NCBI RefSeq assembly: GCF_018780565.1
Contig: NZ_JADMJN010000003.1
Span: forward strand, 496,001 to 560,000
Origin: Rhodoferax sp.
GTDB taxonomy: Bacteria > Pseudomonadota > Gammaproteobacteria > Burkholderiales > Burkholderiaceae_C
Length of the DNA stretch: 64,000 bases
Reading direction: 5' to 3'
Shown: positions 18,056 to 26,172 of the stretch, piece after piece
How positions within the stretch are numbered: the first letter of the stretch is position 1
Layout of the letters: every line of letters starts with the position of its first letter
Notes under the pieces: model-generated
The model's database searches: none
Told to the model about the DNA's origin: nothing
The model's input: only the letters and a program-made list of their open reading frames with translations
Position numbers and translations under genes: made by a program

Positions 18056-19267
18056 CTATTCGTGGCGCAGCGCTTCGATCGGGTCCAGTCGTGCAGCCCG
18101 GCGAGCCGGAAAGTAGCCGAACAGTACGCCAATACCGGCTGAGAACAGGAATGACAGCAGATTGACGCCCGGGTTGAACAGGTAAGGCACCTCCATCACA
18201 CTGGCCAGGCCCAATGAGGCGCCGGTGGCCAGCACAATGCCGATCAGCCCGCCCAGGGACGAGAGCACCACCGCTTCGATCAGGAATTGCAGCAGTACCT
18301 CGCGTTCCAGCGCACCAATGGCCAGGCGCAACCCGATCTCGCGGGTGCGCTCGGTGACGCTGACCAGCATGATGTTCATGATGCCGATGCCGCCCACCAG
18401 CAGGCTCACGGCGGCCACCGCGCCCAGCAGCATGGTCATGACCTTGGTGGTGCCCGACAGGGCTTCGGCGAGTTGCTTGGTGTCCAGCACATTGAAATTG
18501 TCTTCATCACTCGGGGCCAGCTTGCGGCGCTCGCGCAGCAGTTGGGTGATGCCAGCCTTGACACGACTGGCGTCGCTGCCGTCCATCATCGACACCAGCA
18601 GGGTATTGACGCGTGTGCTGCCGGTGATCCGGCGCTGCAGGGTCTTGATGGGCACCAGCACCACATCGTCCTGGTCATTGCCAAAGCTGCCCTGGCCTTT
18701 GGAGGCCAGCACGGCCACGACTTCGCAGGATATTTGTTTCACCCGCAGTTGTTCGCCAACGGCCGGACGCTTGCCAAACAGTTCTCGCCGCACGGTCTCG
18801 CCAATCATGCATACCGCCGCGCCAGCGCGCAGTTCGTCGTCGGAAAAAACGCGGCCATCGCCAATCTTCCAGTTGCCGGTGAGCAGCCAGCCATTGGTAC
18901 TGCCGATGATGCTGCTGGTCCAGTTTCGGCCATTGGCCACCACCGTACTGGCAGTGCGCGCTTCGGGGGCCACGGCAGCGATGCCGCCAATCTGGCTGGC
19001 AATGGCGTCGGCGTCCACTTCCTTGAACGACGGGGCACCACCTCCGCCCCCCCCTGGGCCCATCATGCGCTGGCCGGGGCGTACTTGCAGCAGATTGGTG
19101 CCCAGACCCGAGATCTGGTTTTGCACCGCCATGGTGGCGCCGTTGCCCAGGGTGACCATGGTGATGACGGCGCTGACGCCAATCACGATGCCCAGAATTG
19201 TCAGGAAGGAGCGCAGCAGGTTGCGCCGGATCGAGCGCAAGGCCAGCATCAGGGTGTTGAGCAACAT
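18056..19267 (-). CDS. MacB-like ABC transporter permease
   Basis: A 403-residue inner-membrane protein of the MacB/FtsX class. One transmembrane helix near the N-terminus (SFLTILGIVIGVSAVITMV) is followed by a large periplasmic domain (about residues 45-270). Three helices close the protein: MLLGAVAAVSLLVGGIGIMN, the segment around VVLSSLGGLIGIVLATGASL, and LLSFLFSAGIGVLFGYFPA. It ends with the usual RRAARLDPIEALRHE. The ATG at 19267 overlaps the stop of the ATPase gene by one base (TGATG), showing coupling. In MacB proper the ATPase and permease are one polypeptide. Here they are separate. Confidence 0.92.
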   Translation of the reverse strand: MLLNTLMLALRSIRRNLLRSFLTILGIVIGVSAVITMVTLGNGATMAVQNQISGLGTNLLQVRPGQRMMGPGGGGGGAPSFKEVDADAIASQIGGIAAVAPEARTASTVVANGRNWTSSIIGSTNGWLLTGNWKIGDGRVFSDDELRAGAAVCMIGETVRRELFGKRPAVGEQLRVKQISCEVVAVLASKGQGSFGNDQDDVVLVPIKTLQRRITGSTRVNTLLVSMMDGSDASRVKAGITQLLRERRKLAPSDEDNFNVLDTKQLAEALSGTTKVMTMLLGAVAAVSLLVGGIGIMNIMLVSVTERTREIGLRLAIGALEREVLLQFLIEAVVLSSLGGLIGIVLATGASLGLASVMEVPYLFNPGVNLLSFLFSAGIGVLFGYFPARRAARLDPIEALRHE

Positions 19268-20004
19268 CAGCGAGCCTCTGCGGTGTGCACGGCTTTGAGG
19301 CCCGCGGGATGCGGGTTGAGCGTGTCGCTCTCCACGACGCCGTCCACAAAACGCACGATGCGCTTGGCGTAGCTGGCCATGTCGGCTTCGTGCGTGACCA
19401 TCAGCACGGTGATGCCGTGCTCCACATTCAGTGACCACAGCAGGTCCATGATCTCGCGGCTTCGATGGGTGTCCAGGTTGCCGGTGGGCTCATCCGCCAG
19501 AAGCACGGCGGGTTCGGTCACGATGGCGCGTGCAATGGCTACGCGCTGCTGTTGTCCGCCCGACAGTTCGGCAGGCGTGTGGTGCTCCCAGCCGGTCAAC
19601 CCCACCTGTGCCAGTGCCCTTGCCGCTGCCGCATGGCGCACGCTGGCCGATTCGCCGCGGTAGAGCAAAGGCAATTCGACATTTTCCTGGGCCGAGGTGC
19701 GCGCCAGCAAGTTGAAACCCTGGAACACAAAACCCAGAAAACGCCGGCGCAGGCGGGCTCGCTGGTCGCGTGACAGGGTTTCGGCATGCACGCCATGAAA
19801 CAGGTATTCGCCCGTGGTGGGTGTGTCCAGACATCCCAGCATGTTCATGACCGTGGACTTGCCCGAGCCGCTGGGTCCCATGATGGCGACAAAGTCGCCT
19901 GCCTCGATGATCAGGTCCACGCCTTTGAGTGCCTGCAAGGCCGTAGCACCTTGCCCATAGACCTTGGTCACCCGCTTGAGTTCGATCAGGGGGGCGTCGC
20001 TCAT
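19267..20004 (-). CDS. MacB-like ABC transporter ATPase
   Basis: A 245-residue ATPase of the MacB/LolD class. It has Walker A (GPSGSGKST), the Q-loop (FVFQGFNLL), signature LSGGQQQR, Walker B ([12 protein letters not shown]) and the switch His in LMVTHEADM. ATPases of this class drive mechanotransmission across the envelope rather than substrate passage through the membrane. Its start overlaps the adaptor stop by four bases and its stop overlaps the permease start. The four-gene run makes a complete tripartite efflux system. Confidence 0.95.
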   Translation of the reverse strand: MSDAPLIELKRVTKVYGQGATALQALKGVDLIIEAGDFVAIMGPSGSGKSTVMNMLGCLDTPTTGEYLFHGVHAETLSRDQRARLRRRFLGFVFQGFNLLARTSAQENVELPLLYRGESASVRHAAAARALAQVGLTGWEHHTPAELSGGQQQRVAIARAIVTEPAVLLADEPTGNLDTHRSREIMDLLWSLNVEHGITVLMVTHEADMASYAKRIVRFVDGVVESDTLNPHPAGLKAVHTAEAR

Positions 20005-21311
20005 GGCGTGGCGCCTGCACTGCGTTGATCGGTAATCACCAGCATGCCTGGCTGTAATTCGCCACCGGTGATCTCGGTCATGCGTCCGTCGCTGATCCCG
20101 GCACTGACCGCCACTGGTGCTGCAGTGCCCTCACGCAGTATCCACACTTGCTTGGCGGGACCCGCGCCGGTGGCAGACTTGGCTGCCCCGCTACGTGGCA
20201 TGCGGGGCAGCAGGCTGGAGACAATGCCGCCGCCGGACTTGGCCGCCGCGTTGCCGCCCTGGGTGGGTGAAAAGCGCAGCGCCGTGTTGGGCACCAGCAG
20301 TACATCCTGCCGCTCGGTGGAGGTGATGGTGCTGGCTGCGGTCATGCCGGGGCGCAGGCTCAGATCGGTGTTGTCCACATCGAGGTAAGTCACGTAAGTC
20401 ACCACGTTGTCCGTGGTGGTAGAGCCAAAGGCCACGCGGGTGATGGTGGCCGGGTACTTGCGGGAAGGGTAGGCACTGACGGTGAAGCTGGCTTTTTGAC
20501 CGACCTTGACGGACCCTACATCGGCCTCGTCCACATTGACTTGCAGCCGGAGCTTGGACAGGTCTTCAGCAATGGTAAACAGGGTGACTGCCTGCAAGGA
20601 CGCAGCCACTGCGTTGCCGGGGTCCACCGAGCGGGTCAGTACCACGCCGTCAATCGGCGAACGAATCGATGCCTTGGACAGATTGGTTTCGTCGGTGGCG
20701 GCGGCCGCGCGTGCGGCTACCACGTCGGCTTGGGCGCTTGTCTCATCCGCCTGGGCTCGCTCCAGCGTGGCGCGACCGGTGTCCAGCTCCGCTTTGGACG
20801 GCACCTTGCCGCCTGACAAGCGGGCCACTTCTTCCAGGCGATCCAGGTTGCCCCGGGCTTCCTTGACGGTGACTGCGGCCTGTGCCACGCGGGCCACGGC
20901 CGAGCTGAGGGCTGCGCGCGAGCGGGCGACCTGGTCGCTGAGTTTCGAGGTGTCCAGCTCCACCAGCACCTGGCCTTTTTTTACCCGGTCATTCACATCC
21001 ACGAGCACACGCAGCACGGTGCCGGACAGCTCGCTGCCAATGCTGACCGAGCGGGTGGGCTGCAGGGTGCCATTGGCGGTCACGCTCAAGGTGAGGTTCC
21101 CTTTGCTCACCGCCTCAGTCACGTACACCGGCGCTGCATTGTTGTTGCTGCGCGCTTGCCAGAACCAGACGCCCGCAATGAACAACACCAGCAGGGCGGC
21201 GATGCCCCAGACGAGCGGGCGGCGCCACCAGGCGCGGGAAGGGGCTTCGTCCAGCATGGCTTGAAGCTCCGTGGTTGAATGGGATACGCTGTGGGTGCTG
21301 GGGGTGGTCAT
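20001..21311 (-). CDS. MacA-like periplasmic adaptor protein
   Basis: A 436-residue membrane fusion protein with an N-terminal anchor (VWGIAALLVLFIAGVWFWQ, about residues 33-52). A lipoyl half-motif follows (DVNDRVKKGQVLVELDTS), then a coiled-coil hairpin rich in Ala and Arg (about residues 125-215). The second lipoyl half is IRSPIDGVVLTRSVDPGNAV, followed by the beta-barrel and membrane-proximal domains. The architecture fits adaptors that bridge an inner-membrane ABC transporter and a TolC-type channel. It is 26 bases after the outer-membrane gene and overlaps the ATPase gene by 4 bases. The substrate is unknown; macrolides, peptides or lipids are family possibilities. Confidence 0.93.
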   Translation of the reverse strand: MTTPSTHSVSHSTTELQAMLDEAPSRAWWRRPLVWGIAALLVLFIAGVWFWQARSNNNAAPVYVTEAVSKGNLTLSVTANGTLQPTRSVSIGSELSGTVLRVLVDVNDRVKKGQVLVELDTSKLSDQVARSRAALSSAVARVAQAAVTVKEARGNLDRLEEVARLSGGKVPSKAELDTGRATLERAQADETSAQADVVAARAAAATDETNLSKASIRSPIDGVVLTRSVDPGNAVAASLQAVTLFTIAEDLSKLRLQVNVDEADVGSVKVGQKASFTVSAYPSRKYPATITRVAFGSTTTDNVVTYVTYLDVDNTDLSLRPGMTAASTITSTERQDVLLVPNTALRFSPTQGGNAAAKSGGGIVSSLLPRMPRSGAAKSATGAGPAKQVWILREGTAAPVAVSAGISDGRMTEITGGELQPGMLVITDQRSAGATP

Positions 21312-21337
21312 GATGGATCGTCGTAATGTCGGGTTGT

Positions 21338-22786
21338 TCAGTTCCAGCCGCCGCCCAGTGCCTTGTACAGGCGCACGTGGTCGGCGCTGATGTCGGCTTG
21401 GGTACTGGCCACACTGTCCTGTGTGCTCAACAGGGAGCGCTGTGTTTGCAGGACGGTCTGAAAGTCAATCAAGCCACTGTTGAAGCGCTGTTGGGCCATC
21501 AGGGCCGCATTGCCTGCCGCGGTGGCCGCATTTTGCAGCCGCGTCAGCCGCTCGCGGTCGCCGTTCAATGCCACCAGCGCGTCCTCCACATCTTTCAGCG
21601 CGGTCAGCACCGCAGACTGGTAGCTGGCGCGGGCCTGCTCCAGTGCCGCTTCCTGCGCTTGCACCTGCGCCTTGGCTGCGCCCGCGTCCAGCAGTGGCAC
21701 GGAAATGCCGCCCAGCAATGCGTTGACTACGGTGGCCCCACTGGTGAGTCCACTCAGGGTCAGGGCGCTCACGCTCAGGGAGCCGCCCAGGGAGAAGCTG
21801 GGGTAGCGCGCGGCATCGGCGGCCGACACCCGAGCCAGGGCAGCGCTGATGCGATGCTCCGCCGCACGCACATCCGGGCGCTGTCGCAGGGTCTGCGCCG
21901 GGATGTTCAGGGTCAAGTCGCCAGCGGCCTGGGGTATGGGCAAAGTTGATGACAACAGCGCCTGCAGGGCATCCGGGTTTTGGCCGGTCAGCACGGCCAG
22001 GCTGTGGCGGGTCTTGGCCGTGCTGGCCTGCAAAGCGGGAATTTGCGCACCGGTTTGCTCGCTGGCAGTACGGGCCTGCTCCACTTCCAGAGATGTGGTG
22101 AGCCCGGCCTGGGCGCGCCAGTCGGTGATTTGCAGCGTCTCGTTCTGGCTCGCCAGGTTGGTGTGGGCAACGGCCAACTGGGCCTGCTGGCCGCGCAACT
22201 GGATATAGGCCAGGGCGACTTCCGCCGCGACGGACACCTGCACATCGGCCAGCGATGCCTGCGCTGCCTGCGCATCTGCTTCGATGGCGTTGACGGCCTT
22301 GCGTTTGCCGCCAAACACATCGGGCTCCCAACTGGCATCAAATCCAGCCTTGAAGGTGCTGCTGGGGTCGTTGCTGCCGGACTGTGTGCGCTGTGCCGAG
22401 CCTGAGGCAGACACGCCAGGCCACATGCCAGCGGTCTTCACGTCACGCAGGGCCCGCGATTGTTGCAAGGCCGCCTGTGCGGCGCGCACGCTGGTGTTGG
22501 CTTGCAAGGCTTGTGTGACCAGGGTGGTCAGCAACGGATCATTGAAGCGCTGCCACCATTGCGCAAGCCGTGTAGGGTCTGCAGAAGATAGGGACGATGC
22601 GCCGGGCAAGGCAGAGGTGGACCATGCCGCAGGCACGGTCAGGGCGGTGCTGGCTTCGCGCTGGGGTAACCAGGACGCACAGCCGCTGAGGCCCAATACG
22701 ATTCCGATGCTGGTAGTGAGGGGTAGGAGTGTGCTGCGCAGCAACGACCGGTTGGGGCAAGGAAAGTCTGGAGTAGGGGAGTGCAT
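21338..22786 (-). CDS. Outer-membrane efflux lipoprotein (NodT/OprM-like)
   Basis: A 482-residue outer-membrane factor. The signal peptide ends in a lipobox (LGLSGC), so the protein is lipid-anchored like OprM and NodT. Two repeated outer-membrane efflux domains are present, each beginning near conserved helices such as LVTQALQANTSVRAAQAALQ and ending around FNSGLIDFQTVL. The mature protein would trimerise into a TolC-like duct. It is the first gene of the efflux operon, followed by adaptor, ATPase and permease. The ATG at 22786 has no clear ribosome binding site, so a slightly different start cannot be excluded. Confidence 0.93.
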   Translation of the reverse strand: MHSPTPDFPCPNRSLLRSTLLPLTTSIGIVLGLSGCASWLPQREASTALTVPAAWSTSALPGASSLSSADPTRLAQWWQRFNDPLLTTLVTQALQANTSVRAAQAALQQSRALRDVKTAGMWPGVSASGSAQRTQSGSNDPSSTFKAGFDASWEPDVFGGKRKAVNAIEADAQAAQASLADVQVSVAAEVALAYIQLRGQQAQLAVAHTNLASQNETLQITDWRAQAGLTTSLEVEQARTASEQTGAQIPALQASTAKTRHSLAVLTGQNPDALQALLSSTLPIPQAAGDLTLNIPAQTLRQRPDVRAAEHRISAALARVSAADAARYPSFSLGGSLSVSALTLSGLTSGATVVNALLGGISVPLLDAGAAKAQVQAQEAALEQARASYQSAVLTALKDVEDALVALNGDRERLTRLQNAATAAGNAALMAQQRFNSGLIDFQTVLQTQRSLLSTQDSVASTQADISADHVRLYKALGGGWN

Positions 22787-22808
22787 GTATCTTTGACTGT
22801 AGGAGTAC

Positions 22809-22836
22809 AGCTTAACGCCACATTGTCCTGAGTCAA
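22809..22836 (-). promoter_or_regulatory. Possible sigma-70 promoter of the efflux operon
   Basis: On the minus strand TTGACT (22836-22831) is followed after 16 bases by TAAGCT (22814-22809). The -35 is good and the -10 is poor, as in activator-dependent promoters. It is about 23 bases upstream of the first efflux gene. No regulator gene is adjacent. Confidence 0.35.
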
Positions 22837-22915
22837 AAAGTAGCGGGTGTGTCCTGTCTGTGAAGACATGTAAAGCCGCCCGGCGCTGTCAATCAACTTT
22901 TTCCGGCGCCTGATC

Positions 22916-22969
22916 GCTATTGAATCAATAGCTTACTGCCCAATGAATACAGGGGGTAGAGTTAATTTT
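22916..22969 (+). repeat. Dispersed GCTA repeat downstream of the DUF1653 gene
   Basis: GCTATTGAATCAATAGC opens the copy, followed by TTACTGCCCAATGAATACAGGGGGTAGAG and TTAATTTTC. It aligns closely with the copy at 47115 in dinB, sharing GCTATTGAAT, TAGCT and GGGGGTAGAGT at the same spacing. It overlaps the 3' end of the DUF1653 gene, so it encodes that protein's last residues. Confidence 0.7.
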
Positions 22970-23207
22970 CGTTGTCAACTTTGGTGAATCGAGCTTGCAT
23001 CACGCCGTTCACCGTCACCTCTTCTTTAAACATCGCCGATGGGCGAACCCACAGGCCGCGCTCCCCGTACAGAGCCCGGTACAGGGTCATCGGCTCAAGG
23101 GTCTCGCTGTGGCGCACCGTGTCCACCACTTCGTACAGGTTTCCCTTGTAATGGCGGTATAGGCCGGTGGGCGTGGCGGTCAAGGCAGGGAGATTTTCGT
23201 CACTCAT
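22962..23207 (-). CDS. DUF1653 family protein
   Basis: An 81-residue cytoplasmic protein of the DUF1653 family. The conserved core GLYRHYKGNLYEVV, followed by LEPMTLYRALYG and LWVRPSAMFKE, is clear. No biochemical function is established. Small homologues often occur as single-domain proteins near RNA- or nucleotide-related genes. It diverges from the rsmB-like gene with only 16 bases between start codons. Its 3' end runs into a dispersed repeat that supplies the last residues. Confidence 0.88.
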   Translation of the reverse strand: MSDENLPALTATPTGLYRHYKGNLYEVVDTVRHSETLEPMTLYRALYGERGLWVRPSAMFKEEVTVNGVMQARFTKVDNEN

Positions 23208-23223
23208 GGGACAATCCTAGGTT

Positions 23224-24495
23224 ATGCATCCAAAAGCTCTCTTAGAAGCCTGTTCCGAGTTGGTCCGGCTCACTCTCAAATTTGACCATCCCGCAGACGC
23301 CATTGTCTCGCGGTTTTTCCGTGACCATCGCGGTCTGGGGCCGCGTGAGCGCGCCACCATGGCCGAAACGGTTTACACCGTTCTGCGCAAGAAACTGCTG
23401 TTTGACCACTACGCGCCTTCCGGCAGTGGCCCCAAGGAGCGTCGGCTGGCGATTCTGGGCTTTTACGGTCCCGGCGATTTCCTGCGCAGCGCTTTGACTG
23501 AGCAGGAAGTCAACTGGCTCGATCAGTGCGAAAAGGTCAACGAGGCCGATTTGATGGAGCGCCATCGCCACAACCTGCCCGAATGGCTGGTGCAACCCTT
23601 GAAGGATCAGTTGGGGAATGAATTCTGGCCATTGGTGGAGAGCCTGAACCGTGGCGCCGGTCTGGATCTGCGGGTCAATGATTTCAAAGCCAAGCGCGCC
23701 GACGTCCAGAAAGAGTTGGCCAAAGCCGGTATCAAGGCGGTCCCCACGCCATTCTCACCGTGGGGCCTGCGCATTGCGGGCAAGCCCGCCTTGAACAAGA
23801 TGGAAGCCTTTACCCGGGGCGATTTCGAGGTGCAGGACGAAGGCTCGCAACTGCTGGCCATGTTGCTGGACGCCAAGCGTGGTGAGATGGTTGTCGATTT
23901 CTGCGCGGGTGCGGGTGGCAAGACACTGGCCATCGGGGCTGCCATGCGCAGCACGGGGCGTCTGTACGCCTTTGATACCTCAGCGGGTCGGCTGGACTCG
24001 TTCAAGCCACGTATGGCCCGCAGCGGCCTGTCCAATGTGCACCCGGCGGCCATCGCGCACGAGCGGGATGACCGCGTCAAGCGCCTGTCCGGCAAGATCG
24101 ACCGGGTGCTGGTGGATGCGCCCTGCACGGGTTTGGGCACGCTGCGACGCAACCCCGATCTCAAATGGCGACAAAACCTGCAGTCGGTGCAGGAGATGAC
24201 AGTCAAGCAGGCCGCCATTCTGCAAAGTGCAGCGCGCTTGCTGAAATCCGGCGGACGGCTGGTGTATGCCACTTGCAGCGTGTTGCCGCAGGAGAACGAG
24301 GCTATCGCCGAGGCCTTTTCCGCAGCCAACCCGGACTTCACCTCTTTGGATACGGGCGAAATTTTGGCCAGCTTGAAAGTGGAAGGCGCCGCAAGTTTGT
24401 GCAGCGGCGGGGAAAACGGCCAGAAATACCTGCGTTTATGGCCGCATCGGCATCAAACAGACGGATTCTTTGCGGCAGTCTGGCAGAAAGCTTGA
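23224..24495 (+). CDS. RsmB/NOP2-type RNA m5C methyltransferase
   Basis: A 423-residue SAM-dependent RNA cytosine-5 methyltransferase related to RsmB, which methylates C967 of 16S rRNA. The N-terminal half is helical. The methyltransferase core has motif I (VVDFCAGAGGKTLAIG), the DAPCTGLG motif with one catalytic cysteine, and ATCSVLPQENE with the nucleophilic cysteine. Both cysteines of the m5C mechanism are therefore present. The N-terminal region differs enough from classical RsmB that the exact rRNA site is uncertain. The gene is monocistronic and divergent from DUF1653. Confidence 0.9.
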   Translation: MHPKALLEACSELVRLTLKFDHPADAIVSRFFRDHRGLGPRERATMAETVYTVLRKKLLFDHYAPSGSGPKERRLAILGFYGPGDFLRSALTEQEVNWLDQCEKVNEADLMERHRHNLPEWLVQPLKDQLGNEFWPLVESLNRGAGLDLRVNDFKAKRADVQKELAKAGIKAVPTPFSPWGLRIAGKPALNKMEAFTRGDFEVQDEGSQLLAMLLDAKRGEMVVDFCAGAGGKTLAIGAAMRSTGRLYAFDTSAGRLDSFKPRMARSGLSNVHPAAIAHERDDRVKRLSGKIDRVLVDAPCTGLGTLRRNPDLKWRQNLQSVQEMTVKQAAILQSAARLLKSGGRLVYATCSVLPQENEAIAEAFSAANPDFTSLDTGEILASLKVEGAASLCSGGENGQKYLRLWPHRHQTDGFFAAVWQKA

Positions 24496-24638
24496 ACTTC
24501 AGCGGCTTCATCCCGATCTGTATGGGTATGCGCTGATGGATACCCGAAAGCCTTAGACTACATGGCTTGAGGCGCGCAGTTGTCCGCTGCGCTTAACTTA
24601 CCATTATTACTACTCGTCGTTGAGAGACATTATTGAAT

Positions 24639-25853
24639 ATGTTGTTACCTGATTGGGCTGTGTTGAACGCGGCAATTACCTGGTTGGCAAACGGTTTCTG
24701 GAATCTGGCATGGTGGCAAATTGTGCTGTTCACGCTGACCGTGACCCATGTGACGATGATCAGTGTGACGGTGTATCTGCACCGTCATCAAGCCCACCGC
24801 TCGCTGGACCTACATCCTGTTGCCTCGCATTTCTTTCGTTTCTGGCTTTGGTTGACTACCGGTCAGGTCACGAAAGAGTGGACGGCCATTCACCGCAAGC
24901 ACCACGCCAAATGTGAGCAGGCCGAAGATCCGCACAGTCCGCATGTGTACGGTATCAAAACCGTGTTGCTGCAAGGGGCTGAGTTGTACCGGGCCGAGTC
25001 CAAAAACATGGAAACCATGGCCCGCTTTGGTCATGGAACGCCGGACGACTGGATCGAGCGCAACGTGTACACCCGATTTTCGTGGCAGGGCGTGGGCTTG
25101 ATGCTGGTCATTGATATGGCACTGTTTGGCGCTGCCGGTCTGGCCGTGTGGGCTGTGCAAATGGCCTGGACGCCGATCATGGCGGCCGGCATCATCAATG
25201 GAGCGGCTCACTTTTGGGGCTATCGCAATTTTGAGGCGCCCGATGCCAGCACCAATATTTCGCCTTGGGGCATCATCATTGCCGGCGAAGAGTTGCACAA
25301 CAACCATCACACCTATCCCACTTCGGCCAAGCTCTCTGTCAAGCCGTACGAGTTTGACATCGGATGGATGTATATCAGCTTGATGCAAAAAGTGGGATTG
25401 GCAACGGTCAAGAAGACCCCGCCCAAGTTGGCTTTGGGGGATATCCGGCCAGTAGCCGATGAAAAAACGCTGGAAGCCTTGATCTCCAACCGCTATGAAA
25501 TCATGGCTGGCTACGCCAAAGACATGCGACGTGCGTTCAAGGACGAGCTGGAAGCGATGAAGACGCGCAGCGCCGACGCCGCCGTTATCAAGGCCGCCCG
25601 GCGCTGGATGCACCGCGATGCCGAAAGAATACCTGCTGCAGCGGTTCCCCACCTTGTCATGGCCCGTGCTGCTTCGCCTGTGCTGGACAAGATGGTGATC
25701 ATGCGCGAAGAGTTGCGCCAGTTGTGGCTGAGCCGCTCGCATACCCGCGAGCAGCTTGCCGCAGACCTGCAGGCCTGGTGCCACAAGGCAGAGGCCAGTG
25801 GCATTGCGGCCCTGCAGGAGTTCTCTATGAGGTTGCGCGCGGCCCAAGCCTGA
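24639..25853 (+). CDS. Membrane fatty acid (acyl-CoA/delta-9 type) desaturase
   Basis: A 404-residue integral-membrane di-iron desaturase. The three histidine boxes are HRHQAH (residues 48-53), HRKHH (85-89) and HNNHH (about 229). Hydrophobic segments flank the first box and lie between boxes two and three. A C-terminal hydrophilic extension of about 110 residues follows the catalytic core, as in some proteobacterial DesA-type enzymes. It introduces a double bond into saturated acyl chains and so adjusts membrane fluidity. The ATG at 24639 is preferred over a TTG six bases earlier. The gene has its own leader of 143 bases and a strong terminator. Confidence 0.9.
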   Translation: MLLPDWAVLNAAITWLANGFWNLAWWQIVLFTLTVTHVTMISVTVYLHRHQAHRSLDLHPVASHFFRFWLWLTTGQVTKEWTAIHRKHHAKCEQAEDPHSPHVYGIKTVLLQGAELYRAESKNMETMARFGHGTPDDWIERNVYTRFSWQGVGLMLVIDMALFGAAGLAVWAVQMAWTPIMAAGIINGAAHFWGYRNFEAPDASTNISPWGIIIAGEELHNNHHTYPTSAKLSVKPYEFDIGWMYISLMQKVGLATVKKTPPKLALGDIRPVADEKTLEALISNRYEIMAGYAKDMRRAFKDELEAMKTRSADAAVIKAARRWMHRDAERIPAAAVPHLVMARAASPVLDKMVIMREELRQLWLSRSHTREQLAADLQAWCHKAEASGIAALQEFSMRLRAAQA

Positions 25854-25888
25854 AGCATGGGCATTTGATGCCCGCCTCCGAGTGATTC

Positions 25889-25912
25889 AAGCCGGGAGTT
25901 TCCCGGCTTTTT
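25889..25912 (+). terminator. Rho-independent terminator after the desaturase gene
   Basis: GCCGGGA (25891-25897) and TCCCGGC (25901-25907) form a 7-bp GC-rich stem with a 3-nt loop, followed directly by TTTTT (25908-25912). The desaturase stop is 36 bases upstream. Confidence 0.92.
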
Positions 25913-25985
25913 CATGGGCGCGGCTAAATAGATGCATTAACAACGGCAGCACAAATGCGAAAGACTATTTAAAGGGAGTTGGCTG

Positions 25986-26018
25986 GTAGGCATGCTGCAA
26001 TCTGAAGATTGCGCCTAC
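25986..26018. repeat. Bulged 13-bp hairpin downstream of tRNA-Leu
   Basis: GTAGGC (25986-25991) and GCAATCT (25997-26003) pair with AGATTGC (26006-26012) and GCCTAC (26013-26018). The only imperfection is a 5-nt bulge. On the plus strand it is followed by TTCTTTT, which would suit a weak terminator. On the minus strand it lies 30 bases past the tRNA 3' end and could halt or process the tRNA transcript. Confidence 0.6.
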
Positions 26019-26028
26019 TTCTTTTACA

Positions 26029-26050
26029 ACCATAGCTGAAAAGCTATGGT
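26029..26050. repeat. Perfect hairpin containing the tRNA-Leu 3' ACCA end
   Basis: ACCATAGCT (26029-26037) and AGCTATGGT (26042-26050) form a 9-bp perfect stem with a GAAA loop. On the minus strand the left half is the last four bases of the mature tRNA (discriminator A plus CCA) and the trailer that follows. The precursor could therefore sequester the CCA end in a hairpin. Confidence 0.7.
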
Positions 26051-26131
26051 GCCCGGGGCCGGAATCGAACCGGCACGCCTTGCGGCGGGGGATTTTGAGT
26101 CCCCTGCGTCTACCAATTTCACCACCCGGGC
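26047..26131 (-). tRNA. tRNA-Leu (CAA)
   Basis: An 85-nt class II tRNA including an encoded CCA. The acceptor arms GCCCGGG and CCCGGGC pair fully, with discriminator A. The D-arm region reads GGTGAAATTGGTAGACGC. The anticodon stem GGGGA/TCCCC encloses CTCAAAA, giving anticodon CAA for UUG codons. A long variable arm is present, as is the T-loop GGTTCGATTCC. Its 3' end is embedded in a perfect hairpin with the trailer. Confidence 0.97.
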
Positions 26132-26172
26132 AAGCAAGAAGCGAAGAACGAAATTATGGCACAGTGTGGGCT

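Noticed and set aside
26047..26131. tRNA-Leu as an attachment site for an integrated element
   Set aside because: There is no integrase nearby and no second copy of the tRNA 3' end in the window, so the hairpin at its end is reported only as a structure.
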